6,715 nucleotides of DNA, from positions 1 to 6,715 of the forward strand of contig DATEMK010000583.1 in assembly GCA_035275625.1 (NCBI GenBank). The letters run 5' to 3'. Positions 4,176-6,715 of this stretch are shown here, in pieces. Under the pieces are notes generated by a model. It ran no database searches. It was not told the DNA's origin and worked only from the letters and a program-made list of their open reading frames with translations. Position numbers and translations under genes: made by a program. Source of the stretch: DATEMK01 sp035275625 (GTDB lineage Bacteria > Bacteroidota > Bacteroidia > AKYH767-A > OLB10). Positions within the stretch are counted from its first letter, which is position 1. The number at the start of each line of letters is the position of its first letter.

Positions 4176-6446
4176 TCAAAAGCGAAAGGCAATATTTCCT
4201 TTAAGGAAAAAAGGAGTTCCCGGAGTGTAATGAAGTTCTGAAACAGGGGCAGGTTCGTTAAACAAACGGCTTTCGGTATCAAACTGCGCCTGGTTCCATG
4301 GTGTGTTCAGAAGATTTTCGGCACTCAAACCAAATTCAACCTTTGAGAGTTTATAAGCAAGCACTGCGTCCAGTAAAAAATATCCTTTGGCTGTAACGCT
4401 GTTCGTTTCATTCGCAGGCCGTGAGTCAATGAAGCGATAACGGAGGCTTGCATGGATGCCTTTGTCCGGCCTGTAAGTTAATCCTCCAATGCTTGTTAGC
4501 CGTGGCGCAAGAGGAATATAATTTTCTCCTTCAGGCGCTCCGGCTAATCTTCCATGATTGTAATTCAAATCAACATCGGCAAATAATTTATTGGTGATTT
4601 GATAGCGGATGCTCAAATCAGTACCTATTCTTTGTGTTGGATTATTTGTTTCTACTGTTCCTTCATCGCCAACATAAACCAATTCACTTTCCAAATACAA
4701 TCCCCAGAAAGCTGCGTTTATTAAAATGCGTTTCCCTAATTTGAACTCACTTCCGACTTCTCCGCCATACGCTTTCGGCAAACTGTTATCAACCTGATTT
4801 ATTACAACTGCCCGTGCATCGTTGGAATGAAAACCAATTCCTGATTTTAAAAAAAATTGCAGCTTATCATTTGCGGCATAGTAAAAATTCAACTTAGGGC
4901 TTGCACGAATAATTGATTTAGTTCCTGATAAGCTATCTGCTGTATTATCTGTAAAATGAAATTGAAAATAATCTAACCGTGTTCCTGCGTTGATGGAGAA
5001 ATGTTTGTTTAAGTCAAGCGTGAAATCAAGAAATGAGTATGTGTTTTGCTGATATACTTTTCCTGAAACGATGGTGTCAAGCGCTATTCTTTTTTCTGCA
5101 TGTTTTAATGAGATGTTTGTAAAATCATTTCGTGTTCCGATGCCTGCCGAGGGGTGCAGAGTTTTACCGGCTAATAAAAAATCTTTTTGATACGACCCGC
5201 TGTAACCAAAAATATTCCGCTGGTCAGTTTGATTTATTTCATCACCGTGAACAGGATCTTTGAGATAAAAAGTAAAATCAGAATAAAGGTTGAAATAATA
5301 ATTTACATAGTAGAGTTGGTTTTTTATGATGGCATTGTTATTAGTTGTGGTAGTTAAAATAGAATTGATATTTGTCCGGCAGGTTTGTCCGCCTTCGGAG
5401 GGGTCAATGCTCCCGAAACGGCCAATGATTCCTTCTTCAACGGCACGCTCCGGAACTTGTCCCGATGCATCCCAATCAGCAAAAAATGTGGAAGCAGAAA
5501 AAGCCAGGTAATTTTTTGTATTCAACATTCCTGAATATTTTCCGAAAAGATTGTAACGATTAAATTTTTGTTTGTTGTCAAAATATGCGTTTGTAAAAAC
5601 ATATTCACCTGCCACATACGCATTTTCTTTTTCTTTCGAAAAAAGATGCTGCCTGTCTAAAAGTTTAAACATGACAAGCGTACGATATGTGTCAAACATT
5701 CCAAGCTCTGCTTTTACTTCATTGCGGTCAATTGAATTCTTTGTGAAAAATTCTCCCGTGCCTGATGTGGCAAAATCACCGAAGTGTGCGGTATAAGGTC
5801 CCTTGTAAACTTTGAGGCGGTCAACGGTTTCAGGAATGACAAAATGAAAATCTGCATAGCCTTGTCCGTGTGCATGCGAAACCATGTTGACAGGCATTCC
5901 ATCAACGGAAATATTAAAATCAGTACCATGGTCGCAATCAAATCCACGCAAAAAAATCTGTTCGGCTTTTCCTCCTCCTGCATGTTGAGCAATGAATAGC
6001 CCGGGGACCAGCTGCAATAAATCCTGCGCTGTGCTAACTGGCCGCAAAAGTTTGTCAACCCCCGAAACGGATTCACTTTGTGTAATTGACTTGTACGGAC
6101 TTACTGTAACTTCAGTGAGATGGATGGGAGAAGATTTCAGAGAAATTTTTATTTGCTGATTTTCTCTAAGCGAAATTTCTTTCTCAAACTTTTCATAACC
6201 CAGATAAGAGATTACTAACCGATAGCTGCCTTGCGAAAGTCCTTTGATGTTAAAGTTTCCGAATGCATCGGTTGTTGTTCCTTTAGCAGTGCCTGCTAAA
6301 ATTACGGTTGCCCCTGTAACAGGGACTCCTCCGCCACTTTCTGTTACCTGTCCTCTTATAGAAAGGTTCTGCGCAAAAAGATTTCCGTTTGCCAGGATGA
6401 GAAAGAAAAAATAAAAGAATGTTTTGATAGAAGTTTTTATCTGCAT
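4176..6446 (-). CDS. TonB-dependent outer-membrane receptor with carboxypeptidase-regulatory-like N-domain
   Basis: 756-residue outer-membrane transporter that would import a ligand using energy from the TonB-ExbB-ExbD complex. Signal peptide 1-26 (ends NLFAQ); CarboxypepD_reg-like domain about 29-104 (GQVTESGGGVPVTGATVIL, GTTTDAFGNFNIKGL, YRLVISYLGYE); possible TonB-box-like EVTVSPY at 112-118; plug about 122-236; then a 22-strand-type barrel ending in the aromatic C-terminus AFRF needed for BAM assembly. The plug carries RGFDCDHGTDFN (167-178), VDGMPVN (181-187) and SHAHGQGYADFHF (190-202), then VYKGPYTAHFGDFATSG. I recall close versions of this block in a distinct receptor subfamily found in Bacteroidota and Proteobacteria. 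The clustered His could hint at metal or metal-complex uptake, but that is inference. There is no SusD neighbour, so a SusC role is unlikely. The ATG at 6446 begins the signal peptide; the leader is A-rich (AATAACCAAAAACTTT) without Shine-Dalgarno. The length is normal and the frame intact. Confidence 0.93.
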   Translation of the reverse strand: MQIKTSIKTFFYFFFLILANGNLFAQNLSIRGQVTESGGGVPVTGATVILAGTAKGTTTDAFGNFNIKGLSQGSYRLVISYLGYEKFEKEISLRENQQIKISLKSSPIHLTEVTVSPYKSITQSESVSGVDKLLRPVSTAQDLLQLVPGLFIAQHAGGGKAEQIFLRGFDCDHGTDFNISVDGMPVNMVSHAHGQGYADFHFVIPETVDRLKVYKGPYTAHFGDFATSGTGEFFTKNSIDRNEVKAELGMFDTYRTLVMFKLLDRQHLFSKEKENAYVAGEYVFTNAYFDNKQKFNRYNLFGKYSGMLNTKNYLAFSASTFFADWDASGQVPERAVEEGIIGRFGSIDPSEGGQTCRTNINSILTTTTNNNAIIKNQLYYVNYYFNLYSDFTFYLKDPVHGDEINQTDQRNIFGYSGSYQKDFLLAGKTLHPSAGIGTRNDFTNISLKHAEKRIALDTIVSGKVYQQNTYSFLDFTLDLNKHFSINAGTRLDYFQFHFTDNTADSLSGTKSIIRASPKLNFYYAANDKLQFFLKSGIGFHSNDARAVVINQVDNSLPKAYGGEVGSEFKLGKRILINAAFWGLYLESELVYVGDEGTVETNNPTQRIGTDLSIRYQITNKLFADVDLNYNHGRLAGAPEGENYIPLAPRLTSIGGLTYRPDKGIHASLRYRFIDSRPANETNSVTAKGYFLLDAVLAYKLSKVEFGLSAENLLNTPWNQAQFDTESRLFNEPAPVSELHYTPGTPFFLKGNIAFRF

Positions 6447-6526
6447 AAAGTTTTTGGTTATTCATTTTATGGAGACATACGGATTACATTAACGAATGGA
6501 TTTTATACTTAAACTTTCTTTATTTC

Positions 6527-6538
6527 GCAACCGGTTGC
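6527..6538. promoter_or_regulatory. 12-bp perfect palindrome upstream of the receptor gene, possible operator
   Basis: GCAACCGGTTGC is a perfect dyad centred on CG, about 80 bp before the receptor ATG in the 99-bp stretch where its promoter must lie. A central CG with AACC/GGTT arms resembles LacI-family operators. On the minus strand its TTG (6536-6534 read in reverse) is followed 16 bases later by TAAGTATA, a poor match to the Bacteroidota -33/-7 pattern. A 12-bp palindrome is expected once or twice by chance in a window this size, and this sequence also falls in the degraded reading frame of the adjacent remnant, so the call is tentative. Confidence 0.3.
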
Positions 6539-6545
6539 TCTTTAA

Positions 6546-6710
6546 ATTTATTCATTTGACGGTTCAGAAATGAAATCCATTCCTGTTTTAACAAATGGAT
6601 ATGGGCAAACTGAAATATCGGCAAAATCGTTTGGAGCGGGAGCATACACTTATATGCTTATCGTGGATGGTAAAACTGTTGATACAAAACAGATGATTTT
6701 AACAAAATAA
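6546..6710 (+). pseudogene. Remnant of a T9SS/tail-fibre-type C-terminal domain
   Basis: This frame reads IYSFDGSEMKSIPVLTNGYG (codons 6546-6605) and continues through GAGAYTYMLIVDGKTVDTKQMILTK to TAA at 6708-6710. It matches the end of the C-terminal domain found on many Bacteroidota surface and tail-fibre-domain proteins (pattern: IYD-x2-G, GxGxxxI, GxYxYxLIVDGKxVDTKxMILTK). The domain normally has another 30-40 residues and a large protein before it. Here the frame is stopped by TAA at 6543-6545, exactly where a Lys (AAA) would fit (AL-stop-IYSFDG), and again by TAA at 6510-6512. Beyond that lies the oppositely oriented receptor gene. So only the tail remains, possibly after a rearrangement. 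An ATG at 6570 would give a 46-residue product, but nothing suggests it is used. Confidence 0.65.
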
Positions 6711-6715
6711 ACCTC

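Noticed and set aside
4055..4282. A 76-residue N-terminal extension of the T9SS cargo gene, overlapping the 3' end of the receptor gene
   Set aside because: A clear signal peptide starts at the ATG at 4054; the extension would place charged, unrelated sequence before it and overlap the receptor by 107 bases in another frame.
5714..6076. 120-residue ORF on the minus strand inside the receptor gene
   Set aside because: It lies in another frame of an intact receptor with clear conserved motifs, and its own translation has no recognisable domain; it is a shadow frame.
3242..6446. SusC/SusD polysaccharide utilisation locus
   Set aside because: The downstream protein is a T9SS cargo with a C-terminal sorting domain, not a SusD lipoprotein, and no glycoside hydrolase is present.

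Overview
The window looks like a chromosomal piece of a Bacteroidota bacterium, probably an environmental member of the Chitinophagales/Sphingobacteriales/Cytophagales type. Four things point there. One is a TonB-dependent receptor with an N-terminal carboxypeptidase-regulatory-like domain. The second is a secreted protein ending in a type IX secretion (T9SS) type A sorting domain. The third is a fragment of a second, related C-terminal domain. The last is A-rich leaders without Shine-Dalgarno sequences ahead of every start codon. No phage, transposase, tRNA, rRNA or CRISPR sequence was seen.

Layout from left to right. Bases 3-635 (+) are the 3' part of an alpha/beta hydrolase of the Bem46/YfhR type; its true start lies outside the window. 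It converges, with only 3 bp between stop codons, on a run of genes on the minus strand. In transcription order that run is an AHSA1-type SRPBCC protein (3056-2598), a DUF4256 protein (2573-1998), a two-domain DUF1801 + OmdA 'YdeI-like' protein (1963-1370), a possible 18-residue hydrophobic peptide (1367-1311), and a lipoprotein with an intradiol-dioxygenase fold and a full Tyr2-His2 iron-ligand set (1283-639). The first three have gaps of 24 and 34 bp and are probably one operon. The lipoprotein may be the last gene of it.

The right half has two minus-strand genes for the cell envelope. One is a 756-residue TonB-dependent receptor (6446-4176) whose plug carries a distinctive His-rich motif. 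The other, 121 bp downstream, is a 270-residue T9SS cargo protein (4054-3242). There is no SusD-like partner, so this is not a classical glycan SusCD pair; the receptor's ligand is not evident from the window.

The right edge (about 6513-6710, +) holds the C-terminal end of a T9SS/tail-fibre-type domain with no gene body in front of it and an in-frame stop. It looks like a gene remnant pressed against the promoter region of the receptor gene.

I found no convincing new multi-gene system. The best leads are the lipid-anchored intradiol dioxygenase, the hydrophobic micro-ORF at a TAG-TAA-TGA triple stop, the hairpin repeat directly in front of the YdeI-like gene, and the remnant at the right edge. 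The functional names rest on motif recognition only; no database search was possible.
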